From positions 1 to 37,926 of the forward strand of contig CAMDAN010000013.1 of assembly GCA_945888535.1 (NCBI GenBank): a DNA stretch of 37,926 nt, written 5' to 3'. Shown here one piece after another: positions 19,398-27,930 of this stretch; position 1 is the first letter of the stretch, and every line of letters starts with the position of its first letter. Made by a program: the position numbers and the translations under genes. Below the pieces are notes generated by a model. The model worked only from the letters and a program-made list of their open reading frames with translations. It was not told where the DNA came from and did no database searches. Origin of the DNA: Bordetella parapertussis. Lineage in GTDB: Bacteria; Pseudomonadota; Gammaproteobacteria; Burkholderiales; Burkholderiaceae_C.

Positions 19398-22300
19398 TTA
19401 CTCCGCTTGCTTTTCCCGAAACACCCAACGGCGCAGTTTGCCTAAGAACTGTTCGATGTCATCCATCACCGTAAACACCGACGGGATCACCAACAGGCTT
19501 AACACGGTGGAGGTGATTAAGCCTCCGATCACAGCAACTGCCATGGGGCTGCGAAAACTGCTATCGGCAGCGCCCCAACCAGCGGCAAGGGGCACCATGC
19601 CCGCGCCCATTGCCAGTGTGGTCATCACAATGGGGCGGGCCCGTTTGTGACAGGCGTCCATCAACGCATCAAAGCGGCTCATCGGCGTCACCACGGAGCG
19701 CCCGTCAGAACCGTCATTTCCACGCCGCGCAAGAATGGCGTACTCAACCAACAAAATGGAATTTTTAGTGGCAATACCCATGAGCATGATGAGGCCAATA
19801 AGCGAAGGCATCGAAAAGCTTTTATCGGCAACTAAGAGCCCGACAAATGCGCCGCCAAGTGAGAGTGGCAAGGCGGCAAGAATGGTGAAGGGGTGTAAAA
19901 AGTCTTTAAACAGCAAGACCAACACAATGTAAATACACAACACGCCCGTGAGCATGGCCAAGCCAAAACTTTCGAACAGTTCAGCCATCACTTCGGCATC
20001 ACCCAAGGTGAGTTGCTTTACTCCAGCAGGAAGGTTTTTGATGGCGGGGAGTTTGTCTACGGCGGCAGTGACGTCACCCAACGCCGCACCCGAGAGCTCG
20101 ACTTCAAAGGTGATGTTTCTGCTTCGGTTTAAGCGGTCAATGACAGCGGGGCCGCCCGTGACTTCAAGGGTTGCGACTTGGCTGAGCATGACCGGACCCT
20201 TGGCGCCAGGAATGGCAAGGCGGCCTAAGACTTCGAGGTCTTGGCGAGCAGTTTGCTCGAGTTTGACGATGATGGGGATTTGGCGTTGGCTTAAATTGAG
20301 TTTGGCCACAGCGGTGTCGTAGTCACCCACGGTTGCGATTCGTAAGGTATCGCCAATTGCACTACTGGTTACTCCAAGATCAGCAGCCCGAACAAAGTCA
20401 GGGCGAACGGCGATTTCTGAACGAATCAAACTTGCGCTACTCGTGATGCTGCCCAAACCAGGGATGGTGCGTAAATCTCTCTCAACCGCAGCCGCTGCAA
20501 GCGTTAAGGCTTGCGGGTCTTCCCCCGCGAGCACAAGCACGTACTTTTCACCAGAGCCGCCCAAGCCCACTTTGCTGCGTACTCCAGGCAAAGCCGACAT
20601 CGCAGCGCGAATGTTGTTTTCGATGCCTTGTTTGCGCGGGCGTTTGCCGCGCTCGCTCAAAAGAACGGTGAGTGTGGCTTTGCGAACTTCGGACGCGCCT
20701 GCGGGCGCAAAAGGATCTGAGCCTGCGGCGCCACCCCCGATAGTGGTGTAGATGCTCTGGATGTGCTCCACCTTGGTAAGAAGTTTGCGAGCGGCTTCTG
20801 CGGTGTCACGGGTTTGGGCCAAGGTCGCGCCCGGAGGAAGCTCGAGGTACACCTGGGTTTGAGAGTTATCGTCAGGCGGAATAAAGCCCGTAGGCAACAA
20901 GGGAATCAGCATGATGGAGCCGACAAAAAACGCAGCTGCTCCCGTCATGGTGATCCAACGGTGGTTCAAGGCCCAGCGACTCACCTTTAAATAAGCCCCC
21001 ATCCAAAAGGGTTCTTTGTGGCCGCCCTTGCTGGGTTTCATCAAGTAGGCCGCCATCATGGGTGTCAGCACTCGCGCCACTACCAACGATGCAAAAACAG
21101 CCAAGGCTGCAGTCCAACCAAACTGTTTAAAAAACTTGCCGGGAATTCCACTCATAAAAGCAGTGGGCAAGAAAACAGCAATCAAGGTGAAAGTAGTGGC
21201 AATCACTGCCAAGCCAATTTCGTCAGCCGCTTCCATCGCCGCTTGCATCGGGGTTTTGCCCATGTCTAAGTGGCGCTCAATGTTTTCAACTTCCACAATC
21301 GCATCGTCCACCAAGACGCCAATCACCAACGATAAGGCTAAAAGCGTAACGGTGTTGATGGAAAAACCGAGGTAAGCGATGCCAATGAAAGCAGGGATCA
21401 CCGATAGCGGCAAGGCCACTGCAGAAACAAACGTGGCCCGCGCATTGCGCAAAAAGAGCCACACCACAATCACCGCTAGTACCGCACCTTCTAACAACAT
21501 GATCATCGAGCCTTCGAATTCTTCGGCAACGGGTTGCACAAAGTCAAAGGCTTGGGTGAGTTCCAAATCGGGGTGTTGTTGCTTGAGTTCTTTAAGCGCA
21601 GCTTGAACCGCAGCGCCCACTTCGACTTCACTAGCGCCTTTGCTACGAGTCACCTCAAAACCGACCACGGGCACGCCGTTTAAAAGCGCCAACGCGCGGG
21701 GCTCGGCCACGGTGTCTTTGACTGTTGCCACTTCATCAAGGCGAATGTGTTGGCCGTTGTTCAAGGCCAGTTCCAGGCGTGCGAGTTCTTCTGCAGTTTT
21801 AACGGTCGCCAGGGTGCGCATCGGTTGTTCGCTGCCCGCTAAATCAGCCCGCCCACCGGCGCTTTCGGTTTGTACTTGTTTGAGTTGGCGAGAAATTTCA
21901 GCGGCAGTTGCGCCCAAGCTTTGAAGCTTCATCGGGTCCAGTGCAACTTCCACTTGCCGGTTGACCCCGCCGACGCGGGCCACCGAGCCCACGCCTTTGA
22001 CACCCAACAATCGCCGCGCAACGGTGTTGTCGACAAACCAACTCAAGGCTTCGTCGTCCATGCTCGGCGCTCGCACGGTAAAGGCCAAGATAGGCGCACC
22101 GGAGAGATTGATTTTGCTGACCACCGGGTCGCGCACATCGCTTGGCAACTCGGAGCGCACGCTTTGCATGGCCGAGCGCACATCATCAACCGCCTCTTGG
22201 GTTGGCTTTTCTAAACGAAACTCGGCAGTCACCAAGACGCCGCCGTCTTGGACCTTGGTGTAAATGTTTTTCAAACCCTGCAATGGCGCAATCGCGTTTT

Positions 22301-22502
22301 CTAATTTGCGAGCGACTTCGGTCTCGAGTTGCGCAGGGGCAGCACCGGGCAGCGAAGCAGACACGGCGACCGTAGGAAGTTCGAGGTCAGGGAACTGCTG
22401 CACCTTCATCGACTTGAAGGCCAAGATTCCAGCAAACGTCAGCATCACAAAGAGCATGACGGCGGGAATCGGATTTTTAATCGACCATGCGGAGACATTC
22501 AT
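19398..22502 (-). CDS. RND efflux transporter, inner-membrane pump (HAE-1/AcrB family)
   Basis: A 1034-residue proton-driven pump with twelve membrane helices and two large periplasmic loops. The TM4 aspartate pair required for proton relay is present in VIGVLVDDAIVEVENIERHLDMG. The N-terminal NPIPAVMLFVMLTFAGILAF and the second-half FTILAALPLSLGGAFVGLL follow the AcrB-like plan. Substrates cannot be deduced; the HAE-1 group exports drugs, detergents and solvents. It starts 12 bp downstream of the adaptor gene and is third in an OMF-adaptor-pump operon. No local regulator gene is visible. Confidence 0.95.
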   Translation of the reverse strand: MNVSAWSIKNPIPAVMLFVMLTFAGILAFKSMKVQQFPDLELPTVAVSASLPGAAPAQLETEVARKLENAIAPLQGLKNIYTKVQDGGVLVTAEFRLEKPTQEAVDDVRSAMQSVRSELPSDVRDPVVSKINLSGAPILAFTVRAPSMDDEALSWFVDNTVARRLLGVKGVGSVARVGGVNRQVEVALDPMKLQSLGATAAEISRQLKQVQTESAGGRADLAGSEQPMRTLATVKTAEELARLELALNNGQHIRLDEVATVKDTVAEPRALALLNGVPVVGFEVTRSKGASEVEVGAAVQAALKELKQQHPDLELTQAFDFVQPVAEEFEGSMIMLLEGAVLAVIVVWLFLRNARATFVSAVALPLSVIPAFIGIAYLGFSINTVTLLALSLVIGVLVDDAIVEVENIERHLDMGKTPMQAAMEAADEIGLAVIATTFTLIAVFLPTAFMSGIPGKFFKQFGWTAALAVFASLVVARVLTPMMAAYLMKPSKGGHKEPFWMGAYLKVSRWALNHRWITMTGAAAFFVGSIMLIPLLPTGFIPPDDNSQTQVYLELPPGATLAQTRDTAEAARKLLTKVEHIQSIYTTIGGGAAGSDPFAPAGASEVRKATLTVLLSERGKRPRKQGIENNIRAAMSALPGVRSKVGLGGSGEKYVLVLAGEDPQALTLAAAAVERDLRTIPGLGSITSSASLIRSEIAVRPDFVRAADLGVTSSAIGDTLRIATVGDYDTAVAKLNLSQRQIPIIVKLEQTARQDLEVLGRLAIPGAKGPVMLSQVATLEVTGGPAVIDRLNRSRNITFEVELSGAALGDVTAAVDKLPAIKNLPAGVKQLTLGDAEVMAELFESFGLAMLTGVLCIYIVLVLLFKDFLHPFTILAALPLSLGGAFVGLLVADKSFSMPSLIGLIMLMGIATKNSILLVEYAILARRGNDGSDGRSVVTPMSRFDALMDACHKRARPIVMTTLAMGAGMVPLAAGWGAADSSFRSPMAVAVIGGLITSTVLSLLVIPSVFTVMDDIEQFLGKLRRWVFREKQAE

Positions 22503-22514
22503 AGCATTAGCCTC

Positions 22515-23729
22515 TTATTTGGCAGCAGCAGCGGGCGCGGGAACGACTTTGACCAAGTCGCCTTGGCTCAAGAAACTCCCACCGCTGGCAACCAACTTGT
22601 CGTTGGGGCCCACCCCAGTTTGAATTTCAAGGTGGTCTCCCACCATGCGGCCGGTTTGTACTTTGAGTTGGCTGACCAAGTTGTCAGCGCCTACGCGGTA
22701 AACATAGCTAAAGCCATCACGCACCACCACGGCTGATTGCGGAACCGTCAGTGCGGTAGAACTTCCCAATTCAAACTCGCCTTTGGCATACATGCCGGGC
22801 TTGAACGCGCCAACCGATGCGGTGCCAGATTCGACGGGACCAATCAGATCCACATAAACCAAGCCGTTGCGGGTTTGCGCATCCACAGTGGGCGCCAACA
22901 TGCGCACCTTGCCTTTGAATTTAACGCCACCGGGCGCTGTGACGGTCACCGCCGAGCCCACAGGGATCCGCGCCATTTCGGAGGATGTCACTTCAGCCCG
23001 CCACTCCAAACGACCTTGGCGAATGAGTTTGAACAACTCTGTCCCAGCCCCCACCACGGAGCCTACGGTGGCGCTGCGGGCGGAGATGATGCCAAAGTCA
23101 GGCGCTATCACTTGCGTGTGTTTCAAACGCAAAAGCTGAGAATCTAACTGGGCGCTGGCCGAGTCCACGCGGGCTTTGGCGGTTTGCTCTTGGGTTAAAT
23201 ACTGGTTGAACATTTGGGCGCTGATAGCGCCGCTGGCTTGCACTGAACGGGCTCGGTCGGCATTGAGAGTCGCATCCGCCGCATTGGCTTTGGCTTCGGC
23301 AAGCATGGCCCGCGCTAAAGCGACATCGGATTGAACGCTTTCGGTTGCGAAGCTTGCCAAAACCTGGCCGCGCTTGACTTGGTATCCCACTGCGGCATTG
23401 ATTTCAGCAATGCGCAAACCGCTGACCTCAGCGCCTATCGACGCTTCTTGCCAAGCGGCAACACCTCCGTTAGCGGCGAGCTTGATAGGAAGTGTGGTGC
23501 TTTTGGCTTGTACCACCGAGACGGTTAAAGCCGCTTTCGCTGCTACCTTTTCTACGGGTTTTTCTGGTGGCTTTTCAGCAGGTTTCTCTGCGGGCTTTGA
23601 TGCAGCAGCTGTGGGTTTGTTGGGCTCTGCAGCATTAACTCCATACAAGCCCATTCCAAGGCCGATGCAAGTCACAAGGAGGGTCGTGATGAGGCCCACT
23701 GCGCGGGGTTGGCTTTGAATACGGTTCAT
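22515..23729 (-). CDS. RND efflux periplasmic adaptor (membrane fusion protein)
   Basis: A 404-residue HlyD/AcrA-type adaptor linking the inner-membrane pump and the outer-membrane channel. A signal-like helix at residues 12-33 leads to a mature part that starts with a flexible linker of repeated KPAEK/KPPEK/KPVEK units (about residues 40-65). The lipoyl halves (VAAWQEASIGAEVSGLRIAE and VIAPDFGIISARSATVG), the coiled-coil hairpin between them, and the beta-barrel region (SAVTVTAPGGVKFKGKV) follow. No lipobox cysteine is evident. It lies between the outer-membrane factor (14 bp upstream) and the pump (12 bp downstream). Confidence 0.93.
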   Translation of the reverse strand: MNRIQSQPRAVGLITTLLVTCIGLGMGLYGVNAAEPNKPTAAASKPAEKPAEKPPEKPVEKVAAKAALTVSVVQAKSTTLPIKLAANGGVAAWQEASIGAEVSGLRIAEINAAVGYQVKRGQVLASFATESVQSDVALARAMLAEAKANAADATLNADRARSVQASGAISAQMFNQYLTQEQTAKARVDSASAQLDSQLLRLKHTQVIAPDFGIISARSATVGSVVGAGTELFKLIRQGRLEWRAEVTSSEMARIPVGSAVTVTAPGGVKFKGKVRMLAPTVDAQTRNGLVYVDLIGPVESGTASVGAFKPGMYAKGEFELGSSTALTVPQSAVVVRDGFSYVYRVGADNLVSQLKVQTGRMVGDHLEIQTGVGPNDKLVASGGSFLSQGDLVKVVPAPAAAAK

Positions 23730-23743
23730 GTCAAAACTCTTTG

Positions 23744-25165
23744 CTAATTAACGTTGGACTGCTGGGGCTCAAAACCACCCCCTACTGCACGGTATAAAGC
23801 GACCCACGCGAGGTTGCGCTGCATTTGTAATGCAAGTAATGCCGAGTGGGCTGCGTAGGCATTTCTACGGGCGTCTTCGAGCTCGACCAGACTGGCCATG
23901 CCTTGGTTAAAACGCGCCTGGGTTGCTGCCAGTGATTGACCGTAGCCTTGGCTGGCGACTTGGGAATCGGTTTCGCGGGCTTGGCTGCTGCTTAAGTTGA
24001 CCAAAGCCTCTTCAACCTCGCGCACCGCGTTACGTACCTTGAATTGGTAGCCCACGATAGCGCTTTGGTAAGCGCTCTCAGAAGCAGTTACCGCTGCCAC
24101 TCGCCGGCCGCCGTCAAACAGGGGCAGGCTTAAAGTCAGCGGGCCGAACGACCAAGTTGATTCATCTTGCTCGATGCCACCGGTTCCGACGCGCAAAGCG
24201 CCAATCGATCCGTTCAAGCTCAAGCGCGGAAGGCGCTGTGCTTTGGCGCTACCCACTTGAGCTGCAGCGACCACCAAATCGCGCTCTGCGGAATACACAT
24301 CCGGGCGTTGGGTAATCGTTTGCGCAGGCACGCTAGGCACTGCAAAAGGAAGCGTTTTTTTAGGATGCTCGAAACTTTTTTGCAACCGGGCTTTCAACTC
24401 GGCTTCTGGCATGGCTGTTAAAACGACCAGGCTTTTCGTCAAAATTTCACATTGGCCGGTTTGCTGGGTCCAACGGCTGTTGCTGTCAGCTGCACTAGCG
24501 CGGGCGAGTGCGGCAAACGACTCGGCAACAAAACCCGCCTTAGCATTGATCGCTACTAGGCGGGCCGTTTCTAGGTGCGACTGTGCATCGCCTTGGGCCA
24601 AGGCTTGCATTTGCCTGCAACCAAATAGCGAAAAATATACGTTCGCCACTTCAGCGGCCACAGACACTCGGGCTTCATGCCACTGGGCCTGTGACCCTTC
24701 GACTTGGGCTACCGAGGCTTTGCTGACTGCGCTGTTGGCGCCCACCACATCGAGCTCCCACGACGAAAGAACGCCAAGCTGTGTGCTCGTTGCAACCGGA
24801 ATCCCGACTTGCGACACGCCGCGGGTCGAGCCGATTTGGGCGCTCAGGTTTGGGAGCAGCGCAGAGTTAGCCAACGCTTGGTTGGCGCGGGCTTCTTCAA
24901 TGCGCGTGGCGGCTTTGGCAACCGTTGGGCTTTGGCGCTGCGCTGCTTCGATCAAGGACACGAGCAAGGGGTCGCCTTGCTGCTGCCACCACTGCGACAA
25001 GCCACCCACGCTACCTTGGTGCGGCAAGGGGGCCAACCATTGCGGAGCAATGCTTGCAGGCGGGGGTGGCGACGGCAGAAGGCTTGAGCAGGCCGACAAG
25101 GCTAGCACCATTGCGAGTGCGAGCGAGCTAGTGGTTCTGCTGACTGTTTTTAACGATTGGTACAT
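23744..25165 (-). CDS. outer-membrane efflux lipoprotein (NodT/OprM-type)
   Basis: A 473-residue TolC-like channel that completes the tripartite pump. The N-terminal signal peptide ends in the lipobox LSAC (Cys26), so it should be an outer-membrane lipoprotein. Two outer-membrane efflux repeats, rich in alanine and glutamine, follow, with the typical LPRLSLNGSIGALR and LFDGGRRVAAVTASESAYQ segments. The ATG at 25165 is preferred over an in-frame TTG two codons upstream. It is the first gene of the operon; about 90 bp separate it from the methyltransferase stop, and its promoter should lie there, but I see no clear boxes. Confidence 0.93.
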   Translation of the reverse strand: MYQSLKTVSRTTSSLALAMVLALSACSSLLPSPPPPASIAPQWLAPLPHQGSVGGLSQWWQQQGDPLLVSLIEAAQRQSPTVAKAATRIEEARANQALANSALLPNLSAQIGSTRGVSQVGIPVATSTQLGVLSSWELDVVGANSAVSKASVAQVEGSQAQWHEARVSVAAEVANVYFSLFGCRQMQALAQGDAQSHLETARLVAINAKAGFVAESFAALARASAADSNSRWTQQTGQCEILTKSLVVLTAMPEAELKARLQKSFEHPKKTLPFAVPSVPAQTITQRPDVYSAERDLVVAAAQVGSAKAQRLPRLSLNGSIGALRVGTGGIEQDESTWSFGPLTLSLPLFDGGRRVAAVTASESAYQSAIVGYQFKVRNAVREVEEALVNLSSSQARETDSQVASQGYGQSLAATQARFNQGMASLVELEDARRNAYAAHSALLALQMQRNLAWVALYRAVGGGFEPQQSNVN

Positions 25166-25237
25166 AGACAAAGGGGCAATGACTCGGTTCTTCGCAAAGG
25201 AGTTTGCCTCAATTTAATGACGATTGGAAAGAAGCCG

Positions 25238-25262
25238 AAAAATACCCTCAGCTTAGCTGGAG
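25238..25262 (-). terminator. probable intrinsic terminator after the methyltransferase gene
   Basis: On the minus strand, directly after the TAG stop, a short stem around CAGC-TAA-GCTG with imperfect flanking pairs is followed by TATTTTT. The stem is weaker than the other terminators in the window. It separates the methyltransferase gene from the efflux operon. Confidence 0.45.
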
Positions 25263-25988
25263 CTACATCGCCCGGGAATACGTCAGCATCCGGCCTTTGT
25301 AAGCATCTATATCGCCGTCGCTCGGGCGGTCAATTTTTTCTTCTATTAAGGTAAATCCAAGCGCGGTCATGTTGCGGTGAAAGTGGGCCCGGTTGCCTCG
25401 GTTGGGGTCTACCACCCACACTTCTGAACTTGCAGCGGCGTGGCTTTCAATGAAGTCTGCGAGTGCGCCTCCCTCATCGCGTTCGTACAAAATATCACTG
25501 CCAATAATCAGTTCAAACCGGCCGCTGACGTCTGCGTCCAGACTCGGTGCTGGCGCAGCCACCGATGCGTCATCTTCAAATGGCAGACGGCCCCAGTGCC
25601 CATGGCGGTACTTCAAGGGAGGCAGGCCATTGAGTCGCACGTTTTCTGCCAAAAACTCACCCGCCAAGGGGTGGCAGTCGCTAGCGGTCATATCTGCACC
25701 TCGGCGGTGCCCTACCAAACTAGACAGCGCCAAGCCACAGCCGATTTCCAAGATGTGCTCAGTTGCGACAACAGGTCTTTGGGCCATGCGCTCAGCCAGT
25801 CGTGATCCCGAAGGCCAAAGCAATCCAAACAAAGGCCAAGTGGCCGATGAAATTCCCAAGCGCAATGCAAGCTCCAAGGGGTCATAAAACTGCTGCTTGT
25901 CCTGCAGCGATCGGATCACCATATTGGAGACGCCCTGCACCGCAATACTTTCTTGCTTGGTCAGGTAGCCCAAGGGTGCGGGGTTCAT
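25263..25988 (-). CDS. SAM-dependent methyltransferase, METTL21/nicotinamide N-methyltransferase-like
   Basis: A 241-residue seven-beta-strand methyltransferase. The SAM-binding motif I is ILEIGCGLALSSLVGHRRGA and motif II is MTASDCHP; a later ELIIGSDILYERDE segment matches the DxxY region of METTL21-like protein methyltransferases. WPSGSRLAERM before motif I is also typical of that group. The substrate, probably a protein or small molecule, is unknown. It starts 55 bp after the dehalogenase gene on the same strand and may be co-transcribed with it. Confidence 0.8.
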   Translation of the reverse strand: MNPAPLGYLTKQESIAVQGVSNMVIRSLQDKQQFYDPLELALRLGISSATWPLFGLLWPSGSRLAERMAQRPVVATEHILEIGCGLALSSLVGHRRGADMTASDCHPLAGEFLAENVRLNGLPPLKYRHGHWGRLPFEDDASVAAPAPSLDADVSGRFELIIGSDILYERDEGGALADFIESHAAASSEVWVVDPNRGNRAHFHRNMTALGFTLIEEKIDRPSDGDIDAYKGRMLTYSRAM

Positions 25989-26043
25989 GGAGGCCTTTGG
26001 AGTGAAGCCCCATTAAGCGCCTTTTTAGCGCGTATTTCAGCCG

Positions 26044-26958
26044 TTATTTTGTTTTGCGAATAAATTTAACAATGTGCTCGGCGACTTCGCTGCCTTTGTC
26101 TTCTTGCAAAAAATGCGACGCGCCACGAATTTTGGTATGGGGTTGGCCTTGGGCGCCGGGGACCAGTTTTTGCCACATGACCTCCCCGCCTTTGGTGATG
26201 GGGTCACGGGTACTAAACAAAGTGAGAAAGGGTTTGTTCCACTGTTTAAAAACTTCCCAGGCAGCTTCGTTGTTTGTCCGCTCTGGATCGGTGGGCGTAG
26301 TCGGTACAAACCCAGGAAAAACGCGAGCGCCAACGCGGTACTTGGAGGTGGGGAAGGGTGCGTCGTACGCAGCTACTTCATGAAGGGTCAAACCATTGGT
26401 GCAACCCGCTTTGACGATTTTTCCAATCGGGAACCACGGACTAAATCGGGCAAAAGCACGCCACACTTTGAATGCAAACGGAACCGGGGTGGTACCGGTG
26501 GGCAAGGCCCCATTGGCCAACACAACCCGGTCAAAGCGTTCTGGCATTTCAGCCACCACACGCAAGCCCACCAAGGAGCCCCAGTCTTGGCCAAAAAAGG
26601 TCATGTGCTCAAACTGGTTGGCTTCCACCCATGCTTTCATCCACTGCACATGGTTGAAGTACGAGTAATCTTTGGCATGGGCGGGTTTGTCGGAGCGCCC
26701 AAAACCCACCAAATCGGGGGCAATCACACGCAAGCCCGCGCTCACGAGCACGGGAATCATCTTGCGGTACAAGTAAGACCAGGCGGGCTCACCGTGCATC
26801 AACAACACGATGGGTCCATCGCGCGGACCTTCATCCACATGGGCAATACGCAAACCACCAAGCTCGGTGTAGTGCGCTGCGAATGGATAGTCGGGAAGGT
26901 TAAAGAAACATTCTTCAGGGGTGCGAAGAACGTCAGAAATAAGCGGAAGTGCCACCAT
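26044..26958 (-). CDS. haloalkane dehalogenase-like alpha/beta hydrolase
   Basis: A 304-residue alpha/beta hydrolase closest to subfamily I haloalkane dehalogenases, which hydrolyse carbon-halogen bonds to alcohols. The N-terminal LRTPEECFFNLPDYPFAAHY and HGEPAWSYLYRKM are characteristic of DhlA/DmbA-type enzymes. The nucleophile Asp and a halide-binding Trp sit in GQDWGSLVGLR, the acid region is FSTRDPI, and the base His is in GASHFLQED. The ATG at 26958 has GGAG nine bases upstream and is chosen over an in-frame TTG at 26973. Some proteins of this subgroup act on other substrates, so the activity is only inferred. A palindrome lies about 55-70 bp upstream. Confidence 0.82.
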   Translation of the reverse strand: MVALPLISDVLRTPEECFFNLPDYPFAAHYTELGGLRIAHVDEGPRDGPIVLLMHGEPAWSYLYRKMIPVLVSAGLRVIAPDLVGFGRSDKPAHAKDYSYFNHVQWMKAWVEANQFEHMTFFGQDWGSLVGLRVVAEMPERFDRVVLANGALPTGTTPVPFAFKVWRAFARFSPWFPIGKIVKAGCTNGLTLHEVAAYDAPFPTSKYRVGARVFPGFVPTTPTDPERTNNEAAWEVFKQWNKPFLTLFSTRDPITKGGEVMWQKLVPGAQGQPHTKIRGASHFLQEDKGSEVAEHIVKFIRKTK

Positions 26959-27010
26959 GCAAACAAACTCCAAAAAACTTGAACATGAATCTCTTCAGTG
27001 TAACTGCCTC

Positions 27011-27028
27011 ACATACAGTGGTGTATGT
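27011..27028. promoter_or_regulatory. 18-bp palindrome, probable operator upstream of the dehalogenase gene
   Basis: ACATACA-GTGG-TGTATGT is a perfect palindrome with 7-bp arms and a 4-bp centre. Its size and TGTATGT arms are usual for a TetR-family operator. It lies between the epoxide hydrolase-like stop (27033) and the dehalogenase start (26958). No TetR gene is in the window. Confidence 0.5.
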
Positions 27029-27032
27029 TGCA

Positions 27033-27926
27033 TTAGGCTAAAAATTCTCGGAGTACGCGGTTGACTTCAGTGGCGTGGGTACGAGCCAGCCAATGGCTTG
27101 CGCCGCTTATGCGGTGAATGCGCAAATCAGAAACCCATTGGTTCAAGCCGTCTAATAAAACGGGGCGCAGCGCGGTGTCTGCCTCGCCCCAAATCACTTG
27201 GGTCGGGACCTTGACCTTGAAGTTTTCCGCTTGGGTTTGTAATTGCGCAGCCAAAGCGGCCATACGCCCGTTCTGTTCTGGCACGTCTGGGTCATCCGGA
27301 TGCAAGGGGGACGAGCGGTAGTAGTTGCATCCGCCGGTAAGCCCTTTGCTCCAACACGCTCTGTAGGCGGCCAAGTCTTCTGGGGTTTGGATGTCAGCCA
27401 TGGCGCACAGAAGTTGAAACTGCTTTTTAGCAAGCGCGTCTTCGCTGCCGGGTTTGCGCAACCAGTTCATGTACAAGCTCGCCGCAATTTGTTCAGGATC
27501 ATGCGCCAAGGCATTGGCGAAAGCCAGCGTGTGGGGGGAGTTGAGGATGGCAAATTTTTTCAATAGTTGCGGATGTTGTGCCGCCAAACTCCATGCCACC
27601 GCCCCGCCCCAGTCGTGGGCGATCAGGGCTTGGATCGGCGCACCCAAAGCTTGGATCACAGCGCACACATCCGCCAAAATTTTGCTTGGTTTGTACGCGT
27701 CTAGTTGCGCAGGCTGCGAAGACAAATTGAAACCGCGCAAATCTATCGCAACACAGCGGTAGTCGCGCCCTAAATCCGACAACTGCTCACGCCAGGCGTA
27801 CCAAAACTCAGGGAACCCGTGAACAAATAAAAGCACAGGCGCATCCACGGGGCCTGTCACTTTGGCGTGTATTTTGATATCCGGCGCGGTATCAAAATAC
27901 ATCGACTCAAATAGAGCGTCTGTCAT
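27033..27926 (-). CDS. epoxide hydrolase-like alpha/beta hydrolase
   Basis: A 297-residue alpha/beta hydrolase resembling epoxide hydrolases and fluoroacetate dehalogenases. The oxyanion motif is HGFPEFWYAWREQL, the nucleophile Asp lies in AHDWGGAVAW, and the cap region GGCNYYRSSP matches the NWYR motif whose Tyr opens the epoxide ring. The C-terminal His is in GASHWLARTHATEV. The start at 27926 follows the stop of the M48 gene at 27931; a longer form from 27950 would overlap that gene. Epoxide hydrolase and haloacetate dehalogenase activities cannot be separated by eye. It is transcribed with the M48 gene and probably with the dehalogenase. Confidence 0.82.
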   Translation of the reverse strand: MTDALFESMYFDTAPDIKIHAKVTGPVDAPVLLFVHGFPEFWYAWREQLSDLGRDYRCVAIDLRGFNLSSQPAQLDAYKPSKILADVCAVIQALGAPIQALIAHDWGGAVAWSLAAQHPQLLKKFAILNSPHTLAFANALAHDPEQIAASLYMNWLRKPGSEDALAKKQFQLLCAMADIQTPEDLAAYRACWSKGLTGGCNYYRSSPLHPDDPDVPEQNGRMAALAAQLQTQAENFKVKVPTQVIWGEADTALRPVLLDGLNQWVSDLRIHRISGASHWLARTHATEVNRVLREFLA

Positions 27927-27930
27927 CCAT

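Noticed and set aside
24411..25217. 268-codon plus-strand frame opposite the outer-membrane factor
   Set aside because: Antisense shadow; rich in Ala, Cys and Ser with no motif.
26074..26982. 302-codon plus-strand frame opposite the dehalogenase gene
   Set aside because: It is the antisense shadow of a gene with clear motifs and codes for no recognisable protein.
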